A stretch of 64,000 nt of DNA from JALHOP01 sp964484195 (GTDB taxonomy: Bacteria > Myxococcota > XYA12-FULL-58-9 > JALHOP01): the NCBI GenBank assembly GCA_964484195.1, contig CAZAER010000001.1:372001-436000 (forward strand). The letters are read 5' to 3'. Numbering within the stretch: the stretch's first letter is position 1; every line of letters starts with the position of its first letter. The notes below the pieces were generated by a model. The model searched no databases. It had not been told where the DNA came from and saw nothing but the letters and a program-made list of their open reading frames with translations. Below, piece by piece: positions 9,847 through 18,956 of this stretch. Position numbers and translations under genes: made by a program.

Positions 9847-11244
9847 ATGAAGGGTTCAGTAAGCCGACGAAAGCCATCTCTCGCCCTCAACGTCGTCGCG
9901 GTCGTCGTCGCGATCAACGTCGCGGGTGCCGCGGTTTACGTCCTCACACGCCACAAGGCGCAAGAGAGCGTAGGCGGTTCGGATACGCCGGCGCGCGAAG
10001 GCGAGCCGACTGGTGACGTGAGCCGAGCACTCCGCGCCGCAGGTCTCGCTGCCCTCGAAAGCGGACGCTACGACGAGGCCGTCAAGCGCTTCACCGAAGC
10101 CGCGAAGTCTAGCAAGGCGAGCGCCGACCTGCCGCAGCTCATGAAGATCGCGATGGAGCTGCGTGACCGCTCGAGCGCCTCGCCCGCCAAGGGCACGGTG
10201 ACGACGACCGACATGGCTGGGGCCGCTGCAGCGGACAAGCCCGAGGAGACCGCGAGGGTCGACGAAGGCAGAGCCGAAGACGACAAGCCCGACGACAAGC
10301 CAACGGTCGCGAGCAGCGTTCGCGAAGACGCGAAGGCCGCTGCCAAGCGCCGCGAGCGCGAGCGTGAAGCTGCTGCCCGCGAGCGGGAGCGCGAACGCGA
10401 GAAAGCGCGCCGCGTAGCTGCCGCATCGGCGCGTACGACCAGCAAGCCGGAACCGGTGGACGTCGAGACGTCGACGACGTCGTCGCCGGGCACCATCATC
10501 GTCAGCTCGACGCCCTCGGGCCTCACGGTTCAGCTCGACGGCAAGGTCATGGACCAGACGCCGCTGCGTCTCACCGCCGAGCCCGGCTCACACGAGATCG
10601 CGCTGCTGCACAACAGCACTGTCGTGTTCAGCCGCCGCTTGAACGTCGTCTCGAGCAGCGTGCAGTCGCTCGACCCCGACGTCTCGGCGCAGGTGGCGCT
10701 GCTCACTCCGTCGCGTCAGGACCCGCCAGCGACCATGGCGAGCGCCCAAACCAAACAAGAGACCGCGAAGGAGCCGGCCTCGGCGGGGCTCACCACGCCC
10801 AAGGAAAACGACAAGCCGGCAGAACGCGGCAACACCGGCGATATCAGCGAGCGTCCGCGCCAGGATCTCGAGCCCGGCGCTCTGTACGCTATCGCGAACT
10901 CGTCGGTCGGCCTATCGTCGGTCTCGGCCGAGCAACTGGCCGACGTCTACTTCGGCCGTTCGAGCACGCTCAACGGTCGCAGGGTCGAGCCGATTCTGCG
11001 CTCGCCCTCGGGTGGCGCGGGCGCTGCCTTCTTCCGCAGCGTCTTGCACACCACCACGCGCTCGTACCGCGAGTCGTGGCAGAAGCTCGAGCTCGCCGGC
11101 AAGGCGACGCCTCCGCCAATTCTCTCGAATGCCTCGGACGTCTGGCGCGCGGTTAGCAGCCGTAGCGGTGCCATCAGCTTCGCTCTCGGGAGCGAGCTGA
11201 ACGGCAACGCGACGAACCTCCGCCCGATCCGTATCTCTTATTGA
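9847..11244 (+). CDS. Membrane-anchored PEGA-domain protein with PstS/PBP-like C-terminal domain
   Basis: A 465-residue protein with an N-terminal membrane helix (LNVVAVVVAINVAGAAVYVL). It has a short TPR-like segment near residues 55-100 and a charged Arg/Glu/Ala-rich helical stretch at about 155-200. A PEGA domain follows at about 215-280 (GTIIVSSTPSGLTVQLDG). The C-terminal ~110 residues read like the PBP-like domain of phosphate-binding-type proteins (SAEQLADVYFGRSSTLNGR...FFRSVLHTTTRSYRESWQKL...RSGAISFALG). PEGA domains usually face the outside. It follows the kinase gene at 105 bases, with GAGG before ATG 9847, and is closed by a strong terminator. Combining PEGA with a PBP-like domain is unusual and suggests a surface sensor or adhesin. 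Confidence 0.72.
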   Translation: MKGSVSRRKPSLALNVVAVVVAINVAGAAVYVLTRHKAQESVGGSDTPAREGEPTGDVSRALRAAGLAALESGRYDEAVKRFTEAAKSSKASADLPQLMKIAMELRDRSSASPAKGTVTTTDMAGAAAADKPEETARVDEGRAEDDKPDDKPTVASSVREDAKAAAKRREREREAAAREREREREKARRVAAASARTTSKPEPVDVETSTTSSPGTIIVSSTPSGLTVQLDGKVMDQTPLRLTAEPGSHEIALLHNSTVVFSRRLNVVSSSVQSLDPDVSAQVALLTPSRQDPPATMASAQTKQETAKEPASAGLTTPKENDKPAERGNTGDISERPRQDLEPGALYAIANSSVGLSSVSAEQLADVYFGRSSTLNGRRVEPILRSPSGGAGAAFFRSVLHTTTRSYRESWQKLELAGKATPPPILSNASDVWRAVSSRSGAISFALGSELNGNATNLRPIRISY

Positions 11245-11267
11245 TTGAGACTCTCCGCCTGAGTCGA

Positions 11268-11299
11268 ACGGCCCCCGCTCACCCGGGGGCCGTTTTTTT
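11268..11299 (+). terminator. Strong rho-independent terminator
   Basis: A perfect 10-bp GC-rich stem (ACGGCCCCCG/CGGGGGCCGT) with a 6-base loop is followed directly by seven T residues. It lies 24 bases after the PEGA gene stop and ends that transcription unit. Confidence 0.92.
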
Positions 11300-11409
11300 G
11301 TGCCTCCATGGCACACCCACCTGGCGCGTCCTGCGCACCCCCACGCCCCAACGACCGATAACTCGCATGACGATAAGCGACCCCTTTTGTCACCACGCGA
11401 GCCCGCGCC

Positions 11410-11772
11410 ATGTTCACCCTCGCCCAAATCGACGCGATCTTCCGCCTCATGGACGAGGGCTTACGTCGCGCCGCCACTCACACCCGCAAAGGTCTGAAGC
11501 CCATCGCGATCGAGGTGGCGACGTCCCCACGGGTCATCTGGAGCTTCGACCCAGGGCATCCTGACCGTCTCTTCACCCCGGGGCGTCATCCCCGTCCGGC
11601 GCTCACCGTCGCCTGTTCGGCCGCTTTCCTCGAACGCCTGTTGTCATCCGAGGCGCTCGATACGAACGACGACTTCCTCTTCTTCGGCGACATCGGCGCT
11701 CTCGAGGCGCTGGTGAAAGCCATCACACCACCCGTGTCGCTCAACGCAGCCCGCTTCGGAGCCCAGACGTGA
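11410..11772 (+). CDS. Small protein, possibly SCP2-like
   Basis: A 120-residue protein, first of three coupled genes. The middle (VIWSFDPGHPDRLFTPGR, PALTVACSAAFLERLLSSEAL) followed by DDFLFFGDIGALEAL recalls the sterol-carrier/SCP2 lipid-binding fold, in which a hydrophobic ligand is held between sheet and helices. The similarity is only by pattern. Its stop overlaps the GTG start of the next gene (GTGA), so the two are probably translationally coupled. No signal peptide is visible, so it should be cytoplasmic. Confidence 0.6.
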   Translation: MFTLAQIDAIFRLMDEGLRRAATHTRKGLKPIAIEVATSPRVIWSFDPGHPDRLFTPGRHPRPALTVACSAAFLERLLSSEALDTNDDFLFFGDIGALEALVKAITPPVSLNAARFGAQT

Positions 11773-14315
11773 ACACCGTCAATTCCAACGTCGGCCTCGT
11801 CAAGCTCTACAACGAGCTGCAAGCCGGCGCGGACGTGAGTCGGCTCGCCTTCAACAGCCGCGACGTACCGACTTCCAACGCTAGGACCGGCGCCGACCTC
11901 TTCGCCAATGCGGGCATGCAGCCCTTGAGCATTCACACGGGTGCGGGCCTGCACGAGCTGGTCGCGCTTTTCCGCCCGGAGCTCGATAGCGGTGGCCTTC
12001 GCCTCGAAAACTTCGACGTCGCCCTGACCGTCGAGCCGTACCACCTACGCGAGCGCTTCGGTACGCTGCTCCAGGCCTTCAAAGCGCGTATCCAAGCGGA
12101 GCTGCGGGGTATCAATCTACGCCTGGAGATGACCCCGGAGAGCGTCGCTTCCATTCGCCGTCTGGTCGCCAAGAACCGCATCGATGGCGAGACGTTCCAA
12201 GTCGCGGCCGGCAGCGCGTATCTCGATCTGCTACGTCTACGAAAGTATGCTGAAGCGGACAAGCTCGCCGCTGCGTTCCCCGCTGGCGCGGACGCGAACA
12301 CCGCCGTGTTCGGCGTGGCGCGCCTCGCCCCCAAGGTCATCTTCGAGGCCTACGAAGACGGCAAACACTCCGCCATCGAGCTGCTGGGTGAGTCGTCAGG
12401 CCGCGCCGCCGGGCTCAGCGACCTCGAGGCGTTGCTCGCTCGAGGCAGGATCTCGAAGTCCGAGATCTCGGACGCCGTCGAGAAGCACCTCTATCGCGAG
12501 GCCCGCGAGGGCAAGATCGACCCAACATTCGAGCCATACCTGAACGACCGCCTGCGCGCCGGCTACCGCAGGCACCGCGAAGAACACGCGCGCCGGGAAG
12601 CGTGCGCGCTAGCGCGGGGCTTCGTCAGCGGCATGTTTGGCTCCAACAAGACCGACGAGCATGCTGAGAAGTCCATCACCGCGGAATGCGACGCCCTGAA
12701 CGCCTTCAAGGATGAAGGATTGATCTCGGAAGGGGACGTGCGCGACGCAATTCGTACCGGGTTCCTCCAAACCCTCGCCGAGCATGGCTTACTCGCGACA
12801 CAGACGCGTATGTGGGCGAAGCGCCCCGAGGTCCAGGACATCACCGACGAGCGGATCGGCGCTCTCGAGCACTACGCGCGGAAGCTCTTGGAACGCGAGC
12901 CGTGCGCCGAATGGGTGAGCGAGCTCATGACGCACGCCGAGTTTTTCGATGGCGGCGTTCAGCCCGTGATCCTCGGCGCGGTGTACCGCGCCAAACACTC
13001 GGTGCACGTCGACCAGACGACCTTGGATGCTATTGCGGAGCACTTCCCGGAGCTCGCGGCCACCGTAAGTGCCGTGCGGCCTCCTGTCTTCGTGAAAGGC
13101 ATCGATCTTCGCGCGCGTCTTCGCGCCGAGCTGACCTCCCCCGAAGCCAAGGCGCTCGCGACCGTGTTCTGCGATTGGCACGGACCAGGCCTCGGCCGCT
13201 GGGCAAGCGACCACGATCCGCTGAGCCCAACTCGCAGGATCAGCGAGATGCGCGAAGCCTGCGTCGCGATCATGCCGCTCCCGGAAGTCGAGCCGCACGA
13301 GGCTGCAGGGCTCATGAATGCAATCGACAAGATCATGATCGCCGACGGCAGCATGACGAAGCAGGACGTGACCGATCGCGAGAAGCGCGACCGCGACCAC
13401 AAGGAGAAGCTCGGGCTGCGGATACGCGCGGCGCTGGGCGACAAGCTCACGGCGGTTCCGTACCTCGGCCTCCTCGAGCTGCAGAACGCGCTCGTCCGGC
13501 TCAACGAAGAGATCAAAGCGCTGAACGGCACGACCGCGAGCCACGAGACGTATTCGGAGGAGCGCGCCGAATACGACCTCTTCACCGAGCTCATGGCGAA
13601 ACACCGCGACGGCAAGGCGGCCGATCTCCGCCCCACATTCGATGGCGTTCGTTACGTCATCGACGGTGTCGGCAAGACGGCGCACGTAAACCTGCCGCCG
13701 GGCGTCCGCTTGGAGTTCGCGGGCGATCCGTACACGCTGCGGCTCGAAGACAAGGTTCATGGCCGCTTTCACACCGACTGGACCACGTCATCCGCTCGCG
13801 CGGACAAGGGAACCCGCGCGGTGTTCATCACCGTCGAGGTGGAAGACGGCAGGCCATCTTTCGTGGCTCACCAAGTGAAACCGCCGATGACCAGCATGCA
13901 CCACACCTCCGCCGACACTCTGCAAGAGCTCGTCGACCGCGTCTTCGAGCAGATGGTGTTGCCTGGCGACCTGGCTCGCCGCTGCACGGAGGTCAAGCTC
14001 GACAACGGCAAATCCGTTCTCGCGAACGGCCCGAGCCGCACTGGCGAGATCGAGCTCACCGGCGACAACATCGCGTATCGCTTCTTCTACGACCCAGCGA
14101 CCAAGCAGGTCCGCTTTCCCGAAGGCGCCAGCAGCAACTGGGTGAAACCCGAGATCGTCGCCGGCTCGGTCGAGCGTGGCGAGCTCCTGGTTAGGTCCTT
14201 CGCCAACGCGTATGCGACGGAACCGGGCGACCAGCGGGAGACCATCAAGGTGACACTCTTGCCCGGCAACATCCCGGACCAAGCTTGCGCGGCGAGGGTC
14301 CGTGCGCCGCAATGA
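11769..14315 (+). CDS. Large uncharacterised protein, middle gene of a coupled trio
   Basis: An 848-residue protein I do not recognise. It has no signal peptide and no membrane helix, and looks cytoplasmic and mainly alpha-helical for the first ~620 residues, with charged helices such as RAGYRRHREEHARREACALA near 260-280. The C-terminal ~220 residues look more beta-rich (FDGVRYVIDGVGKTAHVNLP onwards). The start is GTG 11769 overlapping the previous stop, and the gene ends in ATGA overlap with the next, so all three genes are likely made in fixed ratio. Codon usage looks like that of its neighbours. No catalytic motif, nucleotide-binding loop or metal site was found. A structural or scaffold role in a complex with the two small flanking proteins is one possibility. 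Confidence 0.75.
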   Translation: MNTVNSNVGLVKLYNELQAGADVSRLAFNSRDVPTSNARTGADLFANAGMQPLSIHTGAGLHELVALFRPELDSGGLRLENFDVALTVEPYHLRERFGTLLQAFKARIQAELRGINLRLEMTPESVASIRRLVAKNRIDGETFQVAAGSAYLDLLRLRKYAEADKLAAAFPAGADANTAVFGVARLAPKVIFEAYEDGKHSAIELLGESSGRAAGLSDLEALLARGRISKSEISDAVEKHLYREAREGKIDPTFEPYLNDRLRAGYRRHREEHARREACALARGFVSGMFGSNKTDEHAEKSITAECDALNAFKDEGLISEGDVRDAIRTGFLQTLAEHGLLATQTRMWAKRPEVQDITDERIGALEHYARKLLEREPCAEWVSELMTHAEFFDGGVQPVILGAVYRAKHSVHVDQTTLDAIAEHFPELAATVSAVRPPVFVKGIDLRARLRAELTSPEAKALATVFCDWHGPGLGRWASDHDPLSPTRRISEMREACVAIMPLPEVEPHEAAGLMNAIDKIMIADGSMTKQDVTDREKRDRDHKEKLGLRIRAALGDKLTAVPYLGLLELQNALVRLNEEIKALNGTTASHETYSEERAEYDLFTELMAKHRDGKAADLRPTFDGVRYVIDGVGKTAHVNLPPGVRLEFAGDPYTLRLEDKVHGRFHTDWTTSSARADKGTRAVFITVEVEDGRPSFVAHQVKPPMTSMHHTSADTLQELVDRVFEQMVLPGDLARRCTEVKLDNGKSVLANGPSRTGEIELTGDNIAYRFFYDPATKQVRFPEGASSNWVKPEIVAGSVERGELLVRSFANAYATEPGDQRETIKVTLLPGNIPDQACAARVRAPQ

Positions 14316-14692
14316 CCGCTGAAGCGGATGCCCGCCGTATCGGTGTGCTGGTCGAGAACCTGAGTCGCGGGTTTTCGCCGCCGCTCGCCGCCGACTTCAC
14401 TTGGCGCGGCAAACCGTGCGAACCGGAAGACTTCGCGAAGAAGCTCCAAGCCATGTCCGCGATGGAGCTCGCCATCCTCGAAACCCGCGTCGTGTCGTCC
14501 GGCGCGACCCTCGAGATCGGGGGATTGCTCGAAGGCTATTGTGGCCTTACGCCGCGCGAAGGGGACCGCCTCGCAGTCGTCACCGTCCAGTTCCAAGAGC
14601 ACATCATCAGCTGGGGCCTGCTGGTGCAGGAGAGCGGCGTATTGCGTGCCTGGTTCGACCCGTCGGCGCTGTTGCAGCTGATTGCCCCATAG
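14312..14692 (+). CDS. Small uncharacterised protein, third gene of the trio
   Basis: A 126-residue protein of unknown function. ATG 14312 overlaps the stop of the 848-residue gene (ATGA), which I prefer over an in-frame TTG at 14285. It contains a short helical N-terminal half (ARRIGVLVENLSRGF) and a beta-rich second half (DRLAVVTVQFQEHIISWGLL). No signal peptide, membrane segment or known motif is evident. The gene ends 15 bases before thrS. Confidence 0.72.
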   Translation: MTAEADARRIGVLVENLSRGFSPPLAADFTWRGKPCEPEDFAKKLQAMSAMELAILETRVVSSGATLEIGGLLEGYCGLTPREGDRLAVVTVQFQEHIISWGLLVQESGVLRAWFDPSALLQLIAP

Positions 14693-14707
14693 CGTAGACG
14701 CTCCGTC

Positions 14708-16705
14708 GTGAGCGCACAGATCAACATCACCCTCCCTGATGGCTCGGTCCGCCAATACGACAGCGGCACCACCATCAAGCAAGTCGCCGAGTCCATCGGC
14801 AAGAACCTCGGCAAGGCCGCCATCGCGGGTCTCCTCGACGGCGCCGACACCGCCGTCGACGTTTACACGCCGCTCACCAAAGATTCCGCGCTCAAGATCG
14901 TCACCGTGAAGACCGACGCCGGCCTGCCCGTCGTGCGCCACACCACCGCGCACTTGATGGCCATGGCGGTGCAGAAGCTTTTCCCGGGCACCCAGGTGAC
15001 CATCGGCCCCGCGATCGACAACGGCTTCTACTACGATTTCTATCGCGAGGCCGGGCCGTTCACTCCCGACGATCTGCCCAAGATCGAAGAGGAGATGCAC
15101 CGCATCGCCAAGCAAAACGTGCCCATGGTGCGTGAGGTCGTCACGCGCGATCAGGTGAAGGAGCGCTTCACCAAGATGGGCGAGCGCTTCAAGCTCGAGA
15201 TCATCGACGCCATCCCAGCGAACGACACCATCACCGTGTACACGCTCGGTGATTGGCCCGACGTCTGCCGCGGCCCACACGTCCCGGACTCGTCGTGGCT
15301 CAAGGCGTTCAGGCTCACCAGTGTCGCTGGAGCGTACTGGCGCGGCGACGAGCGCAACCCGATGCTCACCCGCATCTATGGCACGGCGTTCTGGACGGAA
15401 GAGGAGCTGGCGAAGCACCTCGAGGTGCAGGAAGAGGCGAAGCGCCGCGACCACCGCAAGCTCGGCAAAGAGCTCGACTTGTTCTTCTTCCATCCGTACG
15501 CGCCGGCGACCCCGTTCTTCACCGAGAAGGGCGCGCGCGTTTACAACGGCCTGGTCGATTTCATTCGCGCCTACTACGGCCCGCTCGACATGGGCGAGGT
15601 CATCACTCCGCAGCTCACCGACTCCGAGCTCTTCAAGACCTCGGGCCACTACGCGAACTACAAAGACAACATGTACTTCGCGCAGATCGACGAGCGCGAG
15701 TTCGGCATGAAGCCCATGAACTGCCCGGGCCACATGCTGATGTTCGGTCACACCAAACATTCGTACCGCGACCTGCCGATCCGTATGGCGGACTTCGGCC
15801 GCTTGCACCGTTACGAGCGCAGCGGCGTGACCGCGGGCCTCACCCGCGTGCGCAGCTTCTGCCAAGACGACGCGCACCTGTTCGTCCGCGAAGATCAGAT
15901 CGGCGAAGAGATCCGCTTGCAGCTGGCGATGCTCCAGGACGTCTACAACGTCTTTGGGCTCGAGATGAAAGTGCAGCTCTCGACCCGCCCCGAGAAGTCG
16001 CTCGGCCGTGAGCCGGGCTTGTCGGCCGAGGAAGCCGCGTCGTGGGACAAATCCTGGGCGAACGCCGAGGGCATGCTCCGCACCGCTTTGGCGGACAACA
16101 AGCTCGAGTTCGAGCTCAACGCCGGTGACGGCGCTTTCTACGGCCCGAAGCTCGACTTCCAGGTGAAAGACGCGCTCGGTCGCTGGTTCCAGCTCGGCAC
16201 CATCCAGCTCGACTACGGTCTGCCGCGACGCTTCGAGCTCAGCTACACCAACGAGCAAAGTGGCGAGAGCACCCCGGTGGTGATTCACCGCGCCATCTTG
16301 GGCTCGCTCGAGCGCTTCATCGGCATTCTGCTCGAGCACACCGCCGGCGATCTGCCGCTGTGGCTCGCGCCGACCCAGGTCCGCATCATCACCATCAACG
16401 ACGAGCTCTTGGCGTACGGTCGGGAGATCCAGACCGCGCTCGAGGAGAAGGGCGTTCGCGTTCACCTCGACGAGCGCAGCGAGAAGCTGGGCTTCAAGAT
16501 CCGCGACGCCGAGCTCAACAAGGTGCCGGTGGTCATGGTGCTCGGCGCCAAGGAACGCGAGGCGCGATCGGTCTCGGTGCGCTGGCGCAAGAAGGGCGAC
16601 CTCGGGGTCATGCCGCTCGACAAGTCAATTCAGCTCGTGTTAGACGCGGCGACCGTGCCGAAACCGGATCGTGCAAAATTCGTCCGGAAATTAACCACCT
16701 CGTAG
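14708..16705 (+). CDS. thrS: Threonyl-tRNA synthetase
   Basis: A 665-residue class II aminoacyl-tRNA synthetase that charges tRNA-Thr. Domain order is as expected. The TGS domain starts at INITLPDGSVRQYDSGTT. The N2 editing domain carries HTTAHLMAMAVQKLFPG. The catalytic core holds MKPMNCPGHMLMF, TRVRSFCQDDAHLF and motif 3 region VVIHRAILGSLERFIGIL. The anticodon-binding domain starts at WLAPTQVRII. The start is GTG 14708 with no strong Shine-Dalgarno. It heads the translation operon that continues with infC 9 bases later. Confidence 0.98.
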   Translation: MSAQINITLPDGSVRQYDSGTTIKQVAESIGKNLGKAAIAGLLDGADTAVDVYTPLTKDSALKIVTVKTDAGLPVVRHTTAHLMAMAVQKLFPGTQVTIGPAIDNGFYYDFYREAGPFTPDDLPKIEEEMHRIAKQNVPMVREVVTRDQVKERFTKMGERFKLEIIDAIPANDTITVYTLGDWPDVCRGPHVPDSSWLKAFRLTSVAGAYWRGDERNPMLTRIYGTAFWTEEELAKHLEVQEEAKRRDHRKLGKELDLFFFHPYAPATPFFTEKGARVYNGLVDFIRAYYGPLDMGEVITPQLTDSELFKTSGHYANYKDNMYFAQIDEREFGMKPMNCPGHMLMFGHTKHSYRDLPIRMADFGRLHRYERSGVTAGLTRVRSFCQDDAHLFVREDQIGEEIRLQLAMLQDVYNVFGLEMKVQLSTRPEKSLGREPGLSAEEAASWDKSWANAEGMLRTALADNKLEFELNAGDGAFYGPKLDFQVKDALGRWFQLGTIQLDYGLPRRFELSYTNEQSGESTPVVIHRAILGSLERFIGILLEHTAGDLPLWLAPTQVRIITINDELLAYGREIQTALEEKGVRVHLDERSEKLGFKIRDAELNKVPVVMVLGAKEREARSVSVRWRKKGDLGVMPLDKSIQLVLDAATVPKPDRAKFVRKLTTS

Positions 16706-16714
16706 GAGCGAGTC

Positions 16715-16717
<3 letters not shown>
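16704..16717 (+). promoter_or_regulatory. infC ribosome-binding site with ATA initiation codon
   Basis: AGGAG ends at 16708 and the in-frame ATA lies at 16715-16717, a 6-base spacing that fits initiation. No ATG, GTG or TTG exists in frame before residue 23 of the conserved protein. Rare non-AUG/GUG/UUG starts on infC are the known basis of IF3 autoregulation, because IF3 rejects such starts. Confidence 0.85.
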
Positions 16718-17242
<525 letters not shown>

Positions 17243-17247
17243 TCACA

Positions 17248-17323
17248 AAAAGAGTGACAGTTACCATTGTCCCTGCCGCCGCGACGTGGTCTCGGTTTGG
17301 ATCATGGTAACTGTCACTCTTTT
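17248..17323. repeat. 20-bp perfect inverted repeat with 36-base loop after infC
   Basis: The left arm AAAAGAGTGACAGTTACCAT (17248-17267) is exactly complementary to the right arm at 17304-17323. The element starts six bases after the infC stop. Its right arm contains the ATG and the first codons of the downstream signal peptide, so folding in mRNA would hide that start codon. The arms are AT-richer than their surroundings. I saw no second copy in the window. The form recalls short REP-like palindromes of other bacteria, which is inference. Confidence 0.85.
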
Positions 17324-17807
17324 GCTGTGCGCTTCGTTGGGCGCCGCCGAGCCCGTGCTCGTCGATCGCATCGTCGCCAGCGTCGATGCGCGGGCGGTGA
17401 CCCGTTCGATGGTCGATGCGCGCGTGCGCCGAGGCGAGGCATCGCGGACCGTTGCGCGCGACGCGCTGATGACCGAGCTCCTCATTCAGAACGAATGTGA
17501 CCGTCTGCGCGTCACCGTCGAGCCCGAGGAGGTCGAGCGCGCCATGCAGGAGGTGCTCGCGGTCAACAAGCTGACCCTCGAGCAGCTCACCGCTGCGCTC
17601 GAAGCTCAGGGGTTCGATCTGCCGAGCTACCGCGCCGAGCTGCGGCGCCAGCTCCTCGAGATGCGCTGGGTGATGCAGCACGGGGAACAAGCGTCGGCGA
17701 CGATGACCTCGGCGGAGCGCATGGTCTGGATGGAAGCAGCGCGCAGGAAGCTTGTCGACGCGGCGCGTGAGCGTGCCGCCATCGTCGTCCGTGAGGGAGA
17801 ACCATGA
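17304..17807 (+). CDS. SurA N-terminal-like periplasmic chaperone domain protein
   Basis: A 167-residue exported protein. After a short signal peptide (MVTVTLLLCASLGAAEP) the sequence VLVDRIVASVDARAVTRSMV matches the start of SurA/PpiC-type chaperones. The helical stretch that follows (LLIQNECDRLRVTVEPEEVE, then LDLPSYRAELRRQLLEMRW in variant form) fits the SurA N-domain. No parvulin PPIase domain is present. It should help outer-membrane protein folding in the periplasm. The start is ATG 17304 inside the inverted repeat; GTG 17286 is the alternative, and neither has a strong Shine-Dalgarno. The stop overlaps the next start (ATGA). Confidence 0.78.
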   Translation: MVTVTLLLCASLGAAEPVLVDRIVASVDARAVTRSMVDARVRRGEASRTVARDALMTELLIQNECDRLRVTVEPEEVERAMQEVLAVNKLTLEQLTAALEAQGFDLPSYRAELRRQLLEMRWVMQHGEQASATMTSAERMVWMEAARRKLVDAARERAAIVVREGEP

Positions 17808-18844
17808 AGCGCTTCTGGTTGCTCGTCTTGTGTGCTGGCTGTGCGACGACCGACCCGGCCAAGCAGGGGGCGGTACCTTCAGGCGGGGCGACGGGCGATT
17901 GTCCGCTGACGCGCACGGCCGCGTCTGGTGCTCTCGACGCGGTGCTCGGTAAGCGTGTGGACAAGGTCTGCGTCGTCGGTGGCGCGGCGGCGCTAACAGA
18001 GGTGGTCGCCGGTACCCAAGGCCAGGCGCTCGAGGCGGCTCGTGTCGGGCAGCTCCTGCAAGATCTCTTCGCTACCGGCTTGGTGCGCGACGCCGAAGTC
18101 GTGGCGACGCCGCTCGACGCCGACAGTGTCGTCCTCTCGTGGTTCATCACGCCGTACGACGCGATCACCAAGGTCCGCGTCGTCGGCGCGCAAGGTGTCG
18201 GTCACGAGGCGTTCGTCCAGATCACGGCCGAACGCTTCGCCTACGCCAGCCCCGAGACCCTCAAGACCCTCGGCGAGTCGGTTCGCGAGGTCTACCAGGA
18301 GCGCGGCTATCCGCGGGCCACGGCCACGGTCGCGATGGAGCAGGGCGAAGCGGTGGTCACCGTGAACGAAGGGACGCGTGACGACGTCAAGCGCATCCGC
18401 TTCAGCGGTGCCAAGAGGGTGAAAGAGGCGGAGCTGCGCGAGGTGGTGAGCACGCTCGAAGGCAGCGTCTTCGTCGCCGACATGCCGGCGCGCGACGTCA
18501 TGCAGATCGAAGATTTTTATCGCAATCGCGGGATGGTCCAGGCGAGCGTGAAGTCGAGCTATCAGGATGGCGAGCTGCTCTTCACGGTGAGCGAAGGTGA
18601 GGTCTTCAAGCTGGGGGCGCTCAAGCTCACGGGCGTAGCGCTCCCCGAGAGCCCGGCGCTCTTGGCTTCCCTCGGCTCGAAGCGGGGCGCCGTGTTCTCG
18701 CGCGCCGCCTTGGTGCGTGACATCGAGCGCATCCGTGAGCACGCCAAGAACCAAGGGACGCAGGTGAACGTCACGCCCCTCACGGCGATCGACCAGAAGA
18801 AGAAGACGATCGACGTGACCCTCGAGGTCAGTCCGGCGAGCTAG
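17804..18844 (+). CDS. POTRA-repeat lipoprotein (BamA-like periplasmic part without barrel)
   Basis: A 346-residue lipoprotein (MKRFWLLVLCAGC). The body consists of POTRA-like repeats in the BamA style: TKVRVVGAQGVGHEAFVQIT, then VYQERGYPRATATVAMEQGE, then KRIRFSGAKRVKEAELREVV, IEDFYRNRGMVQASVKSSYQ and a last unit FKLGALKLTGVALPESPALL. It ends after a POTRA unit with no beta-barrel. It is coupled to the SurA-like gene by ATGA. Together the two look like a small accessory module for outer-membrane protein assembly or lipoprotein handling. A truncated BamA is unlikely because it has its own lipobox and clean end. Confidence 0.8.
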   Translation: MKRFWLLVLCAGCATTDPAKQGAVPSGGATGDCPLTRTAASGALDAVLGKRVDKVCVVGGAAALTEVVAGTQGQALEAARVGQLLQDLFATGLVRDAEVVATPLDADSVVLSWFITPYDAITKVRVVGAQGVGHEAFVQITAERFAYASPETLKTLGESVREVYQERGYPRATATVAMEQGEAVVTVNEGTRDDVKRIRFSGAKRVKEAELREVVSTLEGSVFVADMPARDVMQIEDFYRNRGMVQASVKSSYQDGELLFTVSEGEVFKLGALKLTGVALPESPALLASLGSKRGAVFSRAALVRDIERIREHAKNQGTQVNVTPLTAIDQKKKTIDVTLEVSPAS

Positions 18845-18956
18845 CGGGGTTGGCCGCTGGGGGGGCCTGTTGGGCCCAAACGGGCCGCGGAAGCCGCTGG
18901 GAGGCTCGCCGCGGGGTCACTTGGAGTGGGACCGATCGCTAAACGTACGTCAGGGC

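Noticed and set aside
14087..16465. A 792-codon open frame antisense to thrS and neighbours
   Set aside because: High GC3 keeps the antisense frame open. The forward strand encodes a complete threonyl-tRNA synthetase; the antisense product has no recognisable motif.
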